From NCBI GenBank assembly GCA_023974075.1, contig CM043801.1, positions 26,515,736 through 26,579,735 on the forward strand: 64,000 nucleotides of DNA, read 5' to 3'. Shown piece by piece: positions 26,509-41,787 of this stretch. Within the stretch, counting starts at the first letter, position 1, and each line of letters begins with the position of its first letter. The position numbers and the translations under genes are program-made. The notes under the pieces are model-generated. The model ran no database searches, was not told where the DNA came from, and was given only the letters and a program-made list of their open reading frames with translations. The stretch is from Chaenocephalus aceratus. Lineage: Eukaryota > Chordata > Actinopteri > Perciformes > Channichthyidae.

Positions 26509-27593
26509 AGCGTTATAGCCTTTTGAATGATACTTTGAAGAGAAAATATATTTTTTTAAAGATATATTTGCCTGTTATGCTACATCCTCTACTTTTTCAT
26601 CAATTTTAATGAAACTGTAAACTTCTATTGTAATGTTGTTAGATGTTAAGGTCCAACGCCACATAGATACTTAATCAAGACCTTCCCGCCACGTTGAGGA
26701 ACTAAGCCAATGTTTCTGGGCTAATGTCGTTAACAGATATTTTCCACATGGAGTCAAACTGGTAAAAACGGCCTTACAAGACATGACAGCATTTACAGTG
26801 CTGACATAATGCTTGGCTATGGTAGACAGATACAACTGTAGTCCTTCCAGTCAGGAATCAGACACGTGAAAGTCATCACGGGGCAAAACACAGTCATGAG
26901 GGAGAAATTAAACGCTCACTGAGGATCCTAAAGCAGTGCTTCCGTTTAAAACATGTAATAACTGAGTACGTGAGGCAGCCAGTCACGCTGAACAAAGGCT
27001 CTGTGATGAGGAGCTTTGTCTGGGAGCTGTCACTGCAACAGGCCAGCTGAGATGAAAAACACAATGCAGACACAACTAATTCATAGTGTTGTGCTGGTGA
27101 CAATTGGCATTAATGACAGGATATATTATTTATAGTAGGCTACATGCTGAGCTTCTGGACTCAGCCATTTAGTTTGACAACTGTATGTCTCAATTTAAAA
27201 TGTAAACTTTATTTTAACCGAGACACACACTTTCCACGCACAGCTTAAGCTTTCAGGGAAATCTAACATTTGGTCACAGTTTGATGAGAAATTGCTTTTT
27301 TTGCAGAGAGGAAGACTGACCAAACACCAGTGTAAAAACGGGTAAACACCATGGACAGACACAGCCTTTTAACGACTAAATGTTGAATCAGCTATAAATA
27401 CACAGCAATGTTATAATTGTTTTCCTCTGCCATCTAAACCAATGAGCCTAGAGGTCCACAGCGGTACAGTGATGGACCACATCACTGGGAAAATGCACTG
27501 TACCTCAGAGCCTGGGCGAACTGCCTGTTGAATGCACAACAGCCACTGCCAAAACACACACAGAACCAACTCGGTGTGCTGTCTGCCTGTGTG

Positions 27594-27609
27594 TCTGTGT
27601 GTGTGTGTG

Positions 27610-27667
<58 letters not shown>
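27594..27667 (+). repeat. (TG)n microsatellite
   Basis: About 37 TG units with one GC interruption, in intron 1. Confidence 0.95.
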
Positions 27668-27668
<1 letters not shown>

Positions 27669-28155
27669 CAGGCCCTCTGGATACAGCTATTTCAATATTT
27701 GAAAGCGCAATTATAAATCACAATGTTGGGCAGGTTAATAATTACAGCTGTGAATCAGAGAGGTGAACATGTTCAGGAGCTGCTGCAGAATATGAATTAA
27801 ATGCAACTGCAAAATTGCTTTGGTTCAGTCAGGTGAGAGCTTAAATCAATTTGTAGTTAACACGAAGCCATGCTTATTACATAACACCAGGCGCTGATTT
27901 CCACAAACACTGTGTTGTTGTAACAGTGGGGAGATGGATTTAATGGAAGTGTGATCATTAATTGCAGCAGCTTGTGTTAGGAGCCCTATTAACCCCTACA
28001 GCCCATGTCAATATGTCAATAAGTGTGTGAATAAACACTCCAACACTCCAACACTCTAATAACATGGATTTACAACAACTCCAGATTAGTATGACAGCAA
28101 TTTGCTACAACGCTTTGCTTTTCTGTCCATCTATTATTGTACACCTTGCAACCTT

Positions 28156-28497
28156 AGAGTCAGAACTAAACATGGAGAAGCAGCATTCAGTTATTATGCT
28201 CCAAATATCTGGAACAAACTCCCAGAAAACTGCAGATCCGCTGCAACTCTGACTACTTTTAAATCCAGACTAAAGACTTTTCTTTTTGCCGCTGCTTTTA
28301 ATTGAACTATTTACATCTTAAACTGCACTGTAACTTTTATCCATGTATTTTTTCTTTTAATGTGTATTTTATTATCTTTTCTTTTTAATGACTGATTTTA
28401 AATGCCATTTTCTTAATGTCTTTCTTTTTTTGTAAAGCACTTTGAATTGCCTTGTGTTGAAAAGTGCTCTATAAATTAACTTGCCTTGCCTTGCAAA
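28156..28497 (+). mobile_element. L2-like LINE 3' end
   Basis: Plus-strand reading VRTKHGEAAFSYYAPNIWNK then LPENCRSAATLTTFKSRLKT matches the C-terminus of the same family as 12441-13303 and 63409-62932. The 3' UTR ends GCACTTTGAATTGCC, then CTTGCCTTGCCTTGC. Only about the last 50 codons survive. It sits about 250 bp downstream of exon 1 in the gene's direction, in antisense orientation. Confidence 0.88.
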
Positions 28498-28740
28498 AGC
28501 ATGCTACCTTTTATTTGCAAGAGATGCAGATCCCATTAACATCAAAGTACATTTTGTAAATACATTCAGGTTTTTTTCTTATTAAAAATGAATGTGGCAT
28601 TATATTTTCTTCAGCATCTCTTTTATGAAATGCTGCTCTCAGTGACGTGTGCACAGATGAGGCACTGCTGGAACAGTTATTTTTGATAAAACAGTCAAAT
28701 AAAATGTTGCATGGTTGTAACACAATATAAAATGACTTAC

Positions 28741-28806
28741 CAGGCATAAAGTGCTGAGAAGTGAGATGAGAAAGAAGTCCAGGTTGTGGAGCAGAGAGGA
28801 TCCCAT
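28741..28806 (-). CDS. Parathyroid-hormone receptor-like, first coding exon (signal peptide)
   Basis: Minus-strand ATG at 28806-28804, 22 codons, then a consensus donor (CTG|GTAAGT). The product starts MGSSLLHNLDFFLISLL and ends STLCL, a typical cleavable signal peptide with a hydrophobic core. It joins in phase 0 to AYADDV at exon 2, placing predicted cleavage just before the mature N-terminus, as in PTH1R. The ATG context (GTCAGCGATGG) has G at +4. A possible acceptor (TGTCTCAG) lies 7 nt upstream of the ATG, so non-coding 5' exons may exist. On its own this exon would be weak; the in-phase link to exon 2 is what supports it. Confidence 0.65.
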
Positions 28807-31800
28807 CGCTGACCTGAGACAGCTCTACCTCCAAGAGTCCTCGCGGGGTTCACTCACAGGTTGATGATGCTCGGATGATATTTGTTATTATGTTTAACTC
28901 TCTTCAAAGTGGAGCGAGTTGTATTTCTTCACTCCATCTGGCCTCTCGATGCTTAGGACGGCTTGTGAAATCATAACTCTGTAATCGCCTCGCTCTGCCC
29001 TCGATTTAATTTCCTTTAATCTACTATATGCTCAGGCTCAGCCCGTTCTCTTTATTTCTCTGCATCTGTCTTTGTTTTCCTCTTCTGAAATTACATCCAC
29101 ATGTCAGAACTATTTATGTCGCTCTCGCTCTGCGGTGGGAAGTTCAAATGATTCTTTGTAGGGAAGAAACCAACGCTGTATTTTTAGGTCTTTTAAATTT
29201 CCTCCCAGACTAATTTAAACACTTCAGTATGGAGCTGTGCGGTTTATGGCTTATTCCAGTCCACTCTTCCAAGTGTTAAATCAGTGTTGGGCACAAACAA
29301 GCCCGAAATGTATCACTCCATCACCAGTCGCTGTGGGATTTTACTATTTGATTCTCTCATGTCCCCATCAACGCAGTCACAGAGCCGTCTATCGAGCAGA
29401 GAGTCTCAGACAGATTTACATTTACCAAGACACACAAATCCTGTCACAGAGCAGAGCGTGAAATGACTAACTGTTCATAGATCTGTTGGCTTGATTTGCG
29501 TAAATCGACTATAGTAACGCACTGTCGCGCTTCACTTTTCTTATTTCTGACTCAAGAAAACCCAACATGGAAATGTGTAATTTCATGTTAACAGGAAACC
29601 ACGTTTAACTAACACAATTTAGCGTGGCAGTGACACGGGAACTGAATGTATGAAAGTCACACACGGGCACAGTTTACGAATGTTACAACAACAAAAACTC
29701 AGAGAAAGACAGAAACGCCAACTTGGCTTCAAGAAGCTCTACTTACTACACCGAGAAAAGCCAAATTCTCCCTGACGGATTGACAGTTCGTACACGCCTG
29801 AGTGTTTCTGAAACACAAAAGTTGAAGTTTCTCGTGTTGGGAAGCGTCTCCAGATGTGGCAGGAGGCAGGTCGTGTTCAGTAGTGAGTATGTGGATGGAA
29901 AGGGGAGGGGGGGGGCGGAGAGGAGGCAGGTAAAGGCTTCTGATTGGTGCGCACTCTCTTACGTTGGAATAAACCACGACTCCGAAATGACATATTTTCT
30001 CACCCCTCAAACAAACTCTACATTCAACAGATCGCAGGGACTTTGCCAAACCACTTTTTCCCCCTGCAGTCTCTCAAAAGTTGCATCTAGTAGGATTGGA
30101 TTACCGAGACATAATGCAGGAGACGTCCGTTTTTATCACAGGCTCTATACGGTTCCTTAAGTAATTTTTGAGCATTTAGTTAACACATTTCTGAAATCTG
30201 CAAATTAAACAGTGGACGGTTTGACATGTGTGGAGTTTGTGCACATTTTCAGGGAAGTAAAAACATTTAATAAAAACTAATTCATAACATTTTGTTGATC
30301 ATGAACAGTTGTATTTAACTTAATTGGCGTTAATTAATTCTCAAACAGACCCTACTGCTGTATGTGTAATAATAAGCAACCAATATGGGCGTGAACATCT
30401 GTATAAATCAGATATATTTCAGTAACAGGGGACAATTTAGGGCACAACCAGCACTTTGACTTTTTGCTGATAATGTTTTGGTAATTAACTTGGGTAGGAA
30501 TAAGAATTTAGGACATGAATTATGGAATTTATTTATAGTGCAGCATTAGAAAGTACTGTCAACACTAATAATTTAAAATGCATGAGGAAATCCACCCCCC
30601 TTAAACATGGTGTCTTAATTCATGTTGACAAGCACTTTCCTAAAATTACATTAAGTTGTGAATTACAATGCTGATAATACAATGTTGAAGCTGTTTAGTG
30701 AAAGACAGCCACAAAACAGGAAATTAATGTTTGGATTAGATTATCTGTCTTTCTCCAGTCGGAAATGGTTTGTCCTTTTTTACTCTGCAGGTGTTGTTGA
30801 AGGTGACGTTCAAAATGCACCCTTTCTGATTCCAAAGGCTTTTTCTACCTGCTGCTTCGTGGCCAGGGTTTGGTTTCATATCCTCTTCAGACCAACTCAA
30901 GTGTGAAGATTCACAGTGTGAGTTTTCTAACGACTTTTTGGAAAACAAAATTGCCTTTTCTCAAATGAGAACACAGAAACTTGCTGTTAATTTATCATGC
31001 AGATATTGACAATAACACGCTTTTACAGTATTATGCAAAACCAGTGCTTATTATATCTCTATTAAACTGTAAAAGCTGAGGGAACAATATGTTGTTATGA
31101 ATGTGTGGTGTCAACAGTGAACCAGCACTTAACTGTGACACAATTAGTGAAATGTTCCATCTATTAAACCATGCAAGGCCACAGCTATGATATCAGAATA
31201 ATGCTGTAATTCAGTAATCACCTCACAGGCTCTGCGGTTTGCTCCACATCATGACAAGCAGCAAACTATGAAACAATGAAGAAAATAGCTGCAAAAGCAC
31301 TGACACACAGAGATGCACTGCTGCTGTGGACTGAGATTACACATGCATTATCACACGTAGAAAATAATGTTTTAGCAGCAAAGTTATTCTCTGTCATATG
31401 CTACTGCGTAGCTGTAGAGCATAGGTTTGACGCAAAGCAACTGTTAAGTGCAATGTATCCAGATGTGATGTTCCCATGTTGTCGACAATGTCATCATATG
31501 ACATGAAACCAAATCAAAGTTAACTTGCTCTGTGGCCTGTCTGCCGGATGTGCACTTAAATATTAAAAACTAGACCTAATGTATTTAGCATTTTCAAGCA
31601 TATGAACATAAAATAAATATATACACATAAATACATATCTATAGAGAGAGAGAAGTGTTGGTCAATTTATTTTGTACTTTAAATATAACAGTAATGTCTG
31701 AAATACACCCAAATAGAGGCTGGTGTCTGAACAGATAATGAACGACAAACGGGTAAAACACTGTTTTTCAAACCTCAATACGGCTTGTAACTTAAATGGA

Positions 31801-34246
31801 CTTAAAGTTAAGTGTTATCCTTATGTGCAAACAATAGAGTGCTGCAGAAATGATTCCTAAAACCTCGAAAATAGTTAGCATTTACAAGCCCCGGTGATAA
31901 AAGAATTGTGGTTAGCACAAAAGGGATTTTTGAAGATTCTCTCTTTTTATTTAATGGCAAAACTTGAATTTCCATCCAACTGTGATGTCGTTCACTCAAA
32001 GCCTAACGTTGGCCTTTTTCCCCTTGTAATCGTATTTAGCTGAAGTTTTGCCAAATTCCTTGATTTAATCCAAAATCCAATTGAAAGATCCCATTGCCTT
32101 TTGTTTTTGATGCCAACATTCGGACAGGCCTATAACATACTTCATCCCTACACTCTATAGCTAGACAAAAGCAAAAAAAAATCCCAAAAAGTTGATAGAG
32201 ATTGTTGAGTAATACCAATGTGAGGGAGAAGACCCGTGTCACATCGAGATGGGCTGCAAAAATGTGTCGAAAGCAAACTATTATTCTTAGGACACCTGTC
32301 ATGTTATTTACAACTGATCGCCCTGCTGCACACACAGCCCCTCTCCAAAGGTATATGTCATGCTGTTGCGACAGCACTTGTCGATGCAGCTCAGCAGTAG
32401 TTCTTAGTTGACCTTCGACATTAGATTTCTTGCCAAAATTGAACCGTTTTGGGGGCTTACGTTAGCTAAACTGGTAGACCAGGCATCCCAATAAGTCTTA
32501 GTCCTAACCACACTGGCCTTGACATTTCAGCAAAACATAAAGACACATTGAGTGGGAGAAATTGGGGGTCCACAGCACCCAAATGTGTCCTTGGTGTCCA
32601 ATCTACTGCTTAGTTGCTTTGCCTATAGTCAGTCAGAAATAGAACCAAAAATGTAACCATTCGCTAGTGGTTTTTTTTTGTATCTCTACTCATGTGAAAT
32701 GTTAAGTACCTGCTTCACAAACGTTTCCATGATCATGTGTTACAAGTTCAGTGGTGAGAATATGAATACATTAATTTATTTCCACTTCCCTCTCTTCCTT
32801 CCTTCACTTTTTTGCTTTAACTCTGTGCATTAATCTTCCAGAAGCCATGTTTTTGTCAAATGTAATCAACCTTAATAAGCGGAGGCTCTTTACCCAACAG
32901 GAAAAGGTTATTCCTGGGTTCAAAGACAATGAATAATATGCTGTGAATATACATCTGCTTATTCATCAAGCAGAAAGATTAAACCCTAGTGCATTTCCAC
33001 GGGAAACTCAAAATACTGCAGCAGAAGTTTAACATACTGTGGCAGAAGTATGCCTAATCTCTTCTTCATTTGCAATCTGTCAGCGTAACCCTTTTTTTAT
33101 GCAGAAGCTTTATCTTTGAAATATCTTTGGTTCTTTTTTTACCACTCTCTGCAGCCACCATCTATCATCATATCTCGTCCATCTGGAAGGATTAACATTC
33201 TCTGTACCTATGTACATTTCCTAAGTGCTTTGCAAATGTCACCAATTGCAGGCAACAAAACAGATGAGAGCTTATTAACATGAGAACAATTTTAAACATC
33301 TCTGGGGTTGTAAGAGGTGTTCGTTCAATGAGTCATTTGCGACAGCCAAGTATATGAAATGATGGTGTAATTTTCCTAGAAGGAGCTTGGCAAGCTGCCA
33401 TCAAAGCGTGAGTCCCACTCAAAAGTAAGTCCATTTGTAGATTCATTTTTTCATTATTTAAGATCAGTTTAATGATGGGAGTCAGATGCCAATGCGTTCT
33501 CAGGGAAGTGAGAAAAGTGTAATCACAAAAGAAGTTCGACACAGGTTTGTACGCCTTAGAGATTGCGAAAAAATTATCAAACATTCCATCCCGTGACATA
33601 CAATCTGTCTTCCCGAACTATTAACTGGCTTACCATTGGATGTTTGTTTTTTTTACTTGGCCTATGGTCTTCCTCTGATGTTTAATGCACACAATCAGAT
33701 AAGCTATTGACATATTACTTTTATTTTTGCTTGACAAATTCCCTTGCAAAAAAGCAAGGAATATAAATACCCTAACCTACAAGAATGTAGGAATAGGGAC
33801 ATTGAAACCCTATATCTTTGTGACGCATTTCCCAAAGCCTGTGTTAAAACCCACATATAAATGTAAAGCACATGTATGTTTTGGCCACATGATGGTTTTC
33901 ATGTGTGATCTTTTTTTTGCACTTCACTGGTTTTAAGAAACACGTATGAATATTTCTATTTATACTTGCAGTTGGATTTTTCTTCCATACGAACATTTAT
34001 TTAACTTTTCCACCCACATTTTACCTTTCCACATATAGCCTTGACAAATGCACATTCAAACAGTCAAAGTCAAACAGAGCCGGCTTTAATGAATATGATA
34101 TGAAATAAAAAACAGATAATAAGTGGTCGAATATTAATGATACATAAAATAACAAAATATCTTAACTTTATTCAGAATTGAAATCAAACACTACAAATAT
34201 GTTTCATTTAAAGACAAACCACCAATTAATAGGATAGAAAACAGGT
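28807..34246. other. Upstream region of the receptor gene, no gene recognised
   Basis: About 5.4 kb with no protein-like open frame. The stretch 29870-29960 is locally G-rich and is listed separately. The remainder is AT-rich and shows no transposon ends that I can pair. Confidence 0.4.
29880..29955 (-). promoter_or_regulatory. Possible GC-box/CCAAT promoter-like segment
   Basis: Read on the minus strand, CCAATCA (near 29940-29946) is followed by a run containing CCGCCCCCCC (near 29907-29920), an Sp1-like box, about 1.1 kb before the signal-peptide ATG. Such boxes are common at TATA-less vertebrate promoters. No transcription start can be read from sequence alone, so this is tentative. Confidence 0.2.
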
Positions 34247-35100
34247 GTAATGATCGCAGGCAGTCCTGCCTCCTCTGGCAAGCTGGGTGTAATCACCCTA
34301 ATTACAGAGCCCAGTGAATCCTCAATCCTCAATCCTCAAGGAGGGTTTAAATAGTAGCTGTGTGCGATCCTAGACGGAAGCGGGTAGACGGGAGGCACCT
34401 CTACTGAGTCAGGACAGGCAGCCGGTAAGAACATCCATCATGCTGTGAGAGCTCCGCAGAGCCGCTGGCGAATGTTCTGTTGAATTGTTTGCATGTATGC
34501 ACGTGTCTTGTTAGAGCGCGAGCGGCGCTGCGCAGCATTGTTTGTGTGGTTTACATGTGCTGCGTTAATGGTGCGGTTTAGACGCACTGTTTATTTATCT
34601 TAGAAGGAAGCTTGCTTGTTTAAAAGTAATAAATGTCTTATAAAGAATCCATTTAATTTAGAAGCGTAAATAGTAAAGTCTTATTTTATTCATTGAATAC
34701 CTCTGTGAAAGAATGGGAAATAATAGTTTCTTGTTTAAAAATAATAATTAACTTGATTTGTCAACATTTCCAGAAAAGTTAAAAGAATCCGCTTTATTTA
34801 CATGGTTACAAATTCTAAAATGTTCTCTTTTTTGTTTCAAAGGTTTTTCACCTGTACAAAGTGACTGCACAAAGTGACTGCATAAAGTGAACTTGCCAAT
34901 CAAAATAAAACGTATTGAAAAGAAGCTGTCACTGGAGTGAAATCCTGTTCCCAAACTCCGGTAGACGCCTCATCCCTTTCAAGTGGGGACTACACCCCAA
35001 AAAGCCCAGGAACCTTGACAATTTGTATGTGAGAGCTTTGCTCTATGCCAGTGGTGTTTCCATGACAATAAACGTCACATACAATACAACCAATTTCCTT
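34247..35100 (+). mobile_element. Possible LTR or retroelement fragment
   Basis: This stretch is locally GC-richer, starts TGTAATGATCGCAGG, has a TATA-like TTTAAATAG about 100 bp in, and ends near an AATAAACG polyadenylation-like signal (35069) and TCACATACA. The layout resembles a long terminal repeat, but no target duplication or partner LTR could be paired. A host promoter or unrelated repeat is equally possible. Confidence 0.25.
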
Positions 35101-38059
<2,959 letters not shown>

Positions 38060-41010
38060 TTGCTGAGAAACAAATCTGATTTCGACTGATGCTGATGTCA
38101 TTGTCTTGTCAGAAACGTGGCTAGATAAATCCATTTTGGCCTCTGACATTTACATAAATGGTTACAGTGTATATCGTACTGACCGGCCTAAAAAAGGTGG
38201 TGGCGTTGCCATTTATGTGAAAAATAAGTTTTGTGTAACTAATATGGTTTCCAAATCTGTTAGTAAACAGCTAGAATTGTTAGCCGTGAATATTGAGGTA
38301 ACAAAGGGTCAACAGCTCATGGTGGTGGGCTGCTATAGGGCACCTTCGGCTGTCAAGGAGTCTTTATCGTCTTTGGCAAAACTATTATCACAACTTTCCT
38401 ACAAGGAAATAGTGCTGCTTGGTGATTTTAATTGGGACTGGTTAACTTCTGTGTCAGAGGATTTTAAAAACCTGTGTACCTCATTGAATTTTACCCAGAT
38501 TATAGACAGTCCTACTCGCCCAAATATTAAGTCCCCAAATAAATCCTCCTTAATTGATCTAATTTTAACAAATGTTCCACATAAATACTCATCTGTGGGA
38601 GTATTTGCTAATGATGTGAGTGACCACTGTGTTGTAGCCACAATTAGGGACACTAAGGTCCAAAAGGTTAAACCACGTGTCATCACAAAGAGAGACAAAA
38701 AACACTTTGTGGAGCAGGGTTTTGTACATGATCTGTTTGATTTTGATTGGGGTAGAATCAATCTGTGTGCTGATGTAGAAACTGCATGGTCTTATTTTTA
38801 TCTTGGTTTTATGAAAATTATAGATAGACATGCACCTCTGCGTACATTTAGAGTGAAGGGACGAAACAATCCCTGGTTTTCTGCTGAGCTGTCCAGTCTC
38901 CTTCATGAGAGAACTAATGCTTGGGCTAAGGCTAGGAAATCAGGCTCAGAGGTAGAATGGCTACGTTTTAGGCAGCTAAGAAATAGCTTCACATCTCAAA
39001 TAAAAAGTGCTAAATCAAAGTACTATTTGTCGGTTACCACAGAAAACCTGAATAATCCTAGGAAATTTTGGAAAGCCATAAAATCGATTTCCACTGGTGA
39101 TATCCCAAATGAGCTACCTCCGTGCCTTACCACAGCATCTGGCATTATATCAGACAGGGCTACTATGCTCAATTGCTTTAATGAGCATTTTGTGTCTTGT
39201 GGCTCTCTGTTTGGCTGTGTGGCTCCTGTGAACGCTCCAATCCTTGACTCTGAACAAAGTGGTCTGGAAAACCCTTTCAGTTTTACTCCTTTAACTATTG
39301 GTATTGTTCATGAAGCATTATCCAAGTTAGATCCTAGGAAACCGGCTGGCCCGGACAACGTAGAACCTTTCTTTTTAAAGATGGCTGCAGATTTTATTGC
39401 TCCACCTCTTACTTCTCTTTTTAACCTCTCCCTCAGCACGAACACAATTCCAAAAGTATGGAAGTCTGCTCATGTCTTGCCTTTACTAAAAGGAGGGGAG
39501 GCAACTATTTTAAATAACTATAGGCCAATTTCTAAATTGTCAGTTCTGGCTAAGGTGCTCGAACGCCTTGTGAGTGAACAAGTAAAGGAGTTTTTATGTA
39601 TAAATGATATCCTGTCTAAACATCAGTCAGGATTCAGAAAGAAACACAGCACCATCACTGCCACAATGAAAGTGGTAAATGACATTACTACTATTTTAGA
39701 TAATAAGCAGAGTTGTGCAGCTCTGTTTATCGACCTTTCCAAAGCATTTGACACCGTTGATCATTGCATTTTAAAGCAGAGGCTACTCAGTATTGGCATA
39801 TCCAGCAATGCAGTGGGGTGGTTTGTGAACTACCTCTCTGAAAGGTCCCAATGTGTTCACTTTGATGGACTGTCTTCTGAATGGTTAAACATTTCTAATG
39901 GTGTACCACAAGGTTCTGTTTTAGGACCACTTTTATTCTCCATATATATTAACAGCGTAGGTGAAAATGTGGATGAAGCTACTTTACATTTTTATGCGGA
40001 TGATACTGTGATGTATTGTGCAGGTCCCTCCATTAAGGAGGCTGTTGTTACATTACAGGCTGTTTTTAACACTATTCAGACTCAGCTCTCTGAATTAAAG
40101 CTTCTTTTAAATGTTGAGAAAACCAAGGTAATGCTCTTTTCAAAAGCTAAAAAGACACCAGAGCCTGTTTTAGATATTGTAACTACGCAAGGAACAAAAC
40201 TTGAAGTTGTTGCCTGTTACAAATACCTGGGTATCTGGCTTGATGATTGTCTCTCTTTTAAACTTCATGTCAATAACCTGCTTAAAAAACTGAGGGTTAG
40301 GCTAGGTTTCTTTTTCAGAAACAAGTCCTGTTTCTCGCTTGAGGCCAGGAAAAGGCTAGTCACTGTGACCTTTTTACCTGTGCTGGACTATGGGGATTTG
40401 TTGTATATGAATGCACCGGCCAATTACCTGAGCAAATTGGATGCTGCGTATCACAGTGCTCTGAGATTTGTCACAAATTGTAAAGCGCTTACACATCACT
40501 GTACACTGTATACCAAGGCAGGTTTACCATCACTCTCTGTACGGAGGCTCAGTCACTGGTACACTTTTATCTATAAAGCTTTGTTGGGTAAACTCCCGTA
40601 TTATATCTGCTCGCTGATCACACAGAGAGTTGCAAGCAGCTATTGTCTGAGGTCACATGATGTGGTCTTGTTAGATGTGCCAAGAGCAAGGACTGTCTTA
40701 GGTAAGACAGCTTTTATGTGCGCAGCTCCACTTGCTTGGAACAATCTTCAGCAAGAATTGAAACTGAGCAATCTCATTCCTCTGCATGTTTTTAAAGCTA
40801 GGGTAAATGAAATGCTTGCTGATACAATGGGCACTTGTAAATGTCTATAACTATGTATCCTGTAAATATAATGTATAATGTCCTTTATTGTTTTATGTTT
40901 CATGTGGAACCTATATGCTGCAGGTCTCCCTTGAAAAAGAGATCTATGATCTCAAGGGACCAATCTGAATAAATAAAGGTTTGAAATGAAAAATGAAATG
41001 AAAATCTCAT
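38060..41010 (+). mobile_element. L2/CR1-group LINE, nearly complete ORF2 with 3' UTR and GAAAT tail
   Basis: The element runs from a 5' truncation near 38060 (in-frame TGA at 38064-38066) through a long ORF to a short 3' UTR with AATAAAGG (40973-40980) and a tail of imperfect GAAAT/GAAAA units (40983-41006). The 3' UTR matches 26278-26508 and the minus-strand tail at 2160-2230, so the family has at least three copies here. Exact target duplications could not be paired. Confidence 0.92.
38106..40850 (+). CDS. LINE ORF2: endonuclease and reverse transcriptase
   Basis: This frame of about 914 codons has no stop. It encodes most of an APE-type endonuclease, with SETWL near residue 2, GDFNWDW near 106 and SDHCVV near 171. 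A linker leads to a complete reverse transcriptase: DPRKPAGPDN, NNYRPISKLS, HQSGFRKKHST, DLSKAFDTVD, NGVPQGSVLGPLLFSIYIN and the catalytic HFYADDT near residue 634. A C-terminal region ends MGTCKCL. In life it would nick target DNA and copy its own RNA. The first frame position is a TTG; upstream DADVIV continues in frame to the TGA at 38064, so the N-terminal part of the endonuclease, with its first metal-binding Asn, is missing. The uninterrupted frame suggests a young insertion. L2-clade placement is by motif style; CR1-group is the safe claim. Confidence 0.9.
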   Translation: MSETWLDKSILASDIYINGYSVYRTDRPKKGGGVAIYVKNKFCVTNMVSKSVSKQLELLAVNIEVTKGQQLMVVGCYRAPSAVKESLSSLAKLLSQLSYKEIVLLGDFNWDWLTSVSEDFKNLCTSLNFTQIIDSPTRPNIKSPNKSSLIDLILTNVPHKYSSVGVFANDVSDHCVVATIRDTKVQKVKPRVITKRDKKHFVEQGFVHDLFDFDWGRINLCADVETAWSYFYLGFMKIIDRHAPLRTFRVKGRNNPWFSAELSSLLHERTNAWAKARKSGSEVEWLRFRQLRNSFTSQIKSAKSKYYLSVTTENLNNPRKFWKAIKSISTGDIPNELPPCLTTASGIISDRATMLNCFNEHFVSCGSLFGCVAPVNAPILDSEQSGLENPFSFTPLTIGIVHEALSKLDPRKPAGPDNVEPFFLKMAADFIAPPLTSLFNLSLSTNTIPKVWKSAHVLPLLKGGEATILNNYRPISKLSVLAKVLERLVSEQVKEFLCINDILSKHQSGFRKKHSTITATMKVVNDITTILDNKQSCAALFIDLSKAFDTVDHCILKQRLLSIGISSNAVGWFVNYLSERSQCVHFDGLSSEWLNISNGVPQGSVLGPLLFSIYINSVGENVDEATLHFYADDTVMYCAGPSIKEAVVTLQAVFNTIQTQLSELKLLLNVEKTKVMLFSKAKKTPEPVLDIVTTQGTKLEVVACYKYLGIWLDDCLSFKLHVNNLLKKLRVRLGFFFRNKSCFSLEARKRLVTVTFLPVLDYGDLLYMNAPANYLSKLDAAYHSALRFVTNCKALTHHCTLYTKAGLPSLSVRRLSHWYTFIYKALLGKLPYYICSLITQRVASSYCLRSHDVVLLDVPRARTVLGKTAFMCAAPLAWNNLQQELKLSNLIPLHVFKARVNEMLADTMGTCKCL

Positions 41011-41787
41011 TTGCCTTCACAATAGAACTACCGTACATCTATTTTGTTATAAGGAGATTTATATGAAAGGTATTTGATCCAAATAAACTAATACATAAAT
41101 AATGGAGCTATATAATACAAAATCTCGTTTATTTCTGTGGGTATTAGGTTAGTCAAGCATGACTAACATAACAGCCACAAACAGTATTACAATCTGCCGT
41201 GTTTGCAGGTAACATAGCGTAAAGGTGTTTATTACTGCTAGGTTTCAATATGTTCAATCAGTAAAGTTAAGACAGCAAAGAAGTCCTGTGAGAGGAAATG
41301 CACCAAACTTGTCTAATTTCTTAATTATGAGCCAGTCCCCACACCCTGCAGGAGAGGTGATCCGAATAACCCTCCAACTAACTCAGGGGAATTGTGATAT
41401 ATAGCTAAAACGAAATGGGAAAAAGGAAAGGAAATAGAGGGCAACAGATTAAGGAACATCCACATCTACTCTAGTTGAAGCAAATAAAATGTAAATACAA
41501 TTTGGCCCAGAAAAAGTTTTCTTTTTAGGTCAGAAATGGTTGTAAATATCTAGAAACAATATTGATCAAATGAGAGACACACAGAATGAGTTTGGAGGAA
41601 TTTGCATACATTTTAATCATGAATGTTATTGAAACAGTTTTTTGTAAGTAATTGGACATTCTCTGTAAGATTTTCAAGATATCATATTTATTGCGTTTCT
41701 CATTTGGTATCCAACTGATGAATTATACATCTATGTAATGTATACTCACATATTGAGAGTTCATCTATTCTAATGAACTAAAACAAG
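41011..41787. other. Intergenic, nothing recognised
   Basis: AT-rich spacer between two LINEs with no readable frame or paired repeat. Confidence 0.4.

Larger units (their letters stand above)
7542..28740 (-). other. Intron 1 of the PTH-receptor-like gene (about 21.2 kb)
   Basis: On the minus strand it starts with donor GTAAGTCATT directly after exon 1 and ends with CTAATTTTCCAG directly before exon 2. It contains L2-like, Rex1-like and hAT-derived insertions listed separately. Apart from those, 7646-12440, 13304-18659, 19706-20411, 22117-26277 and 26509-28155 contain no recognised gene, RNA or repeat beyond short simple-sequence tracts. Confidence 0.65.

Noticed and set aside
29723..30160. 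145-codon plus-strand frame near the possible promoter
   Set aside because: No recognisable domain and no splice or codon evidence; it lies in the G-rich upstream region and is probably chance.
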